The notes under the pieces: generated by a model
Database searches by the model: none
Seen by the model: only the letters and a program-made list of their open reading frames with translations
What the model was told of the DNA's origin: nothing
In this document: positions 63,795 to 64,000 of the stretch, piece by piece
Layout: each line of letters opens with the position of its first letter
How positions within the stretch are numbered: the stretch's first letter is position 1
Source of the DNA: Bacillota bacterium
Lineage (GTDB): Bacteria; Bacillota_I; Bacilli_A; Izemoplasmatales; Hujiaoplasmataceae
Reading direction: 5' to 3'
Length of the DNA stretch: 64,000 nucleotides
Assembly: GCA_018816905.1 (NCBI GenBank)
Contig: JAHIVB010000008.1
Coordinates: 186,001-250,000 of the forward strand
Translations under genes and position numbers: made by a program

Positions 63795-64000
63795 AGTAGC
63801 TAAATTTGGTGGATCTTCCCTATCGGACGCTTCTCAATTCGTTAAAGTAAAGAAAATCATTTTGAGTGATACTTCTAGAGCGTTGATTGTCGTATCCGCA
63901 CCCGGTAAATCTCTTACACATGATAATAAAATCACCGATCTTTTGTATTTGCTACATGCTCATTTAAAGTATGGTGTCGATCATGAAGTTCTTTTTGAAA
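63787..64000 (+). CDS. lysC: Aspartate kinase, N-terminal part
   Basis: 71 codons visible. KVAKFGGSSLSDASQF is the N-terminal KFGGSS kinase motif, and LIVVSAPGKSLTHDNKITDLLY matches the family. Phosphorylates aspartate, first step of the pathway. The gene continues past the window, so regulatory ACT domains cannot be judged. Its placement last in the thr operon, after asd, is notable. Confidence 0.95.
   Translation, partial: MIKVAKFGGSSLSDASQFVKVKKIILSDTSRALIVVSAPGKSLTHDNKITDLLYLLHAHLKYGVDHEVLFE

Overview
The window is an AT-rich, gene-dense bacterial chromosome segment with strong AGGAGG-type ribosome binding sites and many consensus sigma-A promoters (TTGACA, 17 bp, TATAAT). TGA is a real stop codon: several operons join genes by ATGA overlaps (potB/potC, potC/potD, thrB/hom, the MFS fusion and its glycosylase). 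That rules out the Mycoplasma/Spiroplasma code. Gene content (glycine cleavage with lipoate salvage, ferredoxin-MinD ATPases, polyamine uptake, threonine pathway, an MEP-pathway enzyme, many lipoproteins, c-di-GMP enzymes, T-box control) suggests a free-living low-GC Bacillota or Mycoplasmatota relative, for example near Izemoplasmatales, Acholeplasmatales or Haloplasma. This placement is inference; no rRNA is present.

Layout. 1-4.1 kb: a short-chain dehydrogenase pair divergent from a TetR regulator, a tRNA-Leu, and a poorly coding stretch with an unknown membrane-anchored protein. 4.3-7.0 kb: flavin reductase-like protein, CorA and a cation diffusion facilitator with a natural His6 tail. 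7.1-11.4 kb: an ECF sigma factor, a single-pass membrane protein and two lipoproteins. The last three share one ectodomain, which looks like an undescribed envelope-sensing system. 11.5-17.0 kb: DUF1624 acyltransferase and AMP-ligase operon, a second TetR, a six-TM protein, and a Fic-fold protein lacking the catalytic His. 17.1-23.2 kb: lplA-gcvT-gcvH-gcvPA-gcvPB-cvpA.

23.3-31.1 kb: ispG, a small nucleotidyltransferase-like gene, a radical-SAM aminomutase with the residues expected of glutamate 2,3-aminomutase, a 7TM diguanylate cyclase, manA, a tandem GNAT and an amidohydrolase. 31.1-33.6 kb: a T-box leader, read here as arginine-specific (CGT), controlling an amino-acid ABC transporter. 33.7-36.7 kb: ilvE followed by a two-gene ATPase/RloB-like cassette lying between two copies of the ilvE terminator sequence, a likely phage-defence insertion. 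36.8-45.0 kb: a lipoprotein, an MFS transporter fused to a GNAT-like domain, an AlkA-type glycosylase, a SHOCT protein, a DEAD-box helicase, and a flavodoxin/FMN-binding/NTF2-like operon.

45.1-49.3 kb (minus strand): DUF5320-DUF134-NifX-like protein-two ferredoxin/MinD ATPases-MBL hydrolase, apparently an Fe-S or metal cofactor handling operon. 49.6-53.7 kb: potABCD. 53.8-57.4 kb: a PAS/GGDEF/HD-GYP sensor, a possible 60-residue protein and a YgjV-like protein. 57.6-64 kb: a PEPCK/HPr-kinase-like P-loop protein leading thrC-thrB-hom-asd-lysC, the aspartate-to-threonine pathway, which runs off the right edge. No IS element, CRISPR array or rRNA was seen.
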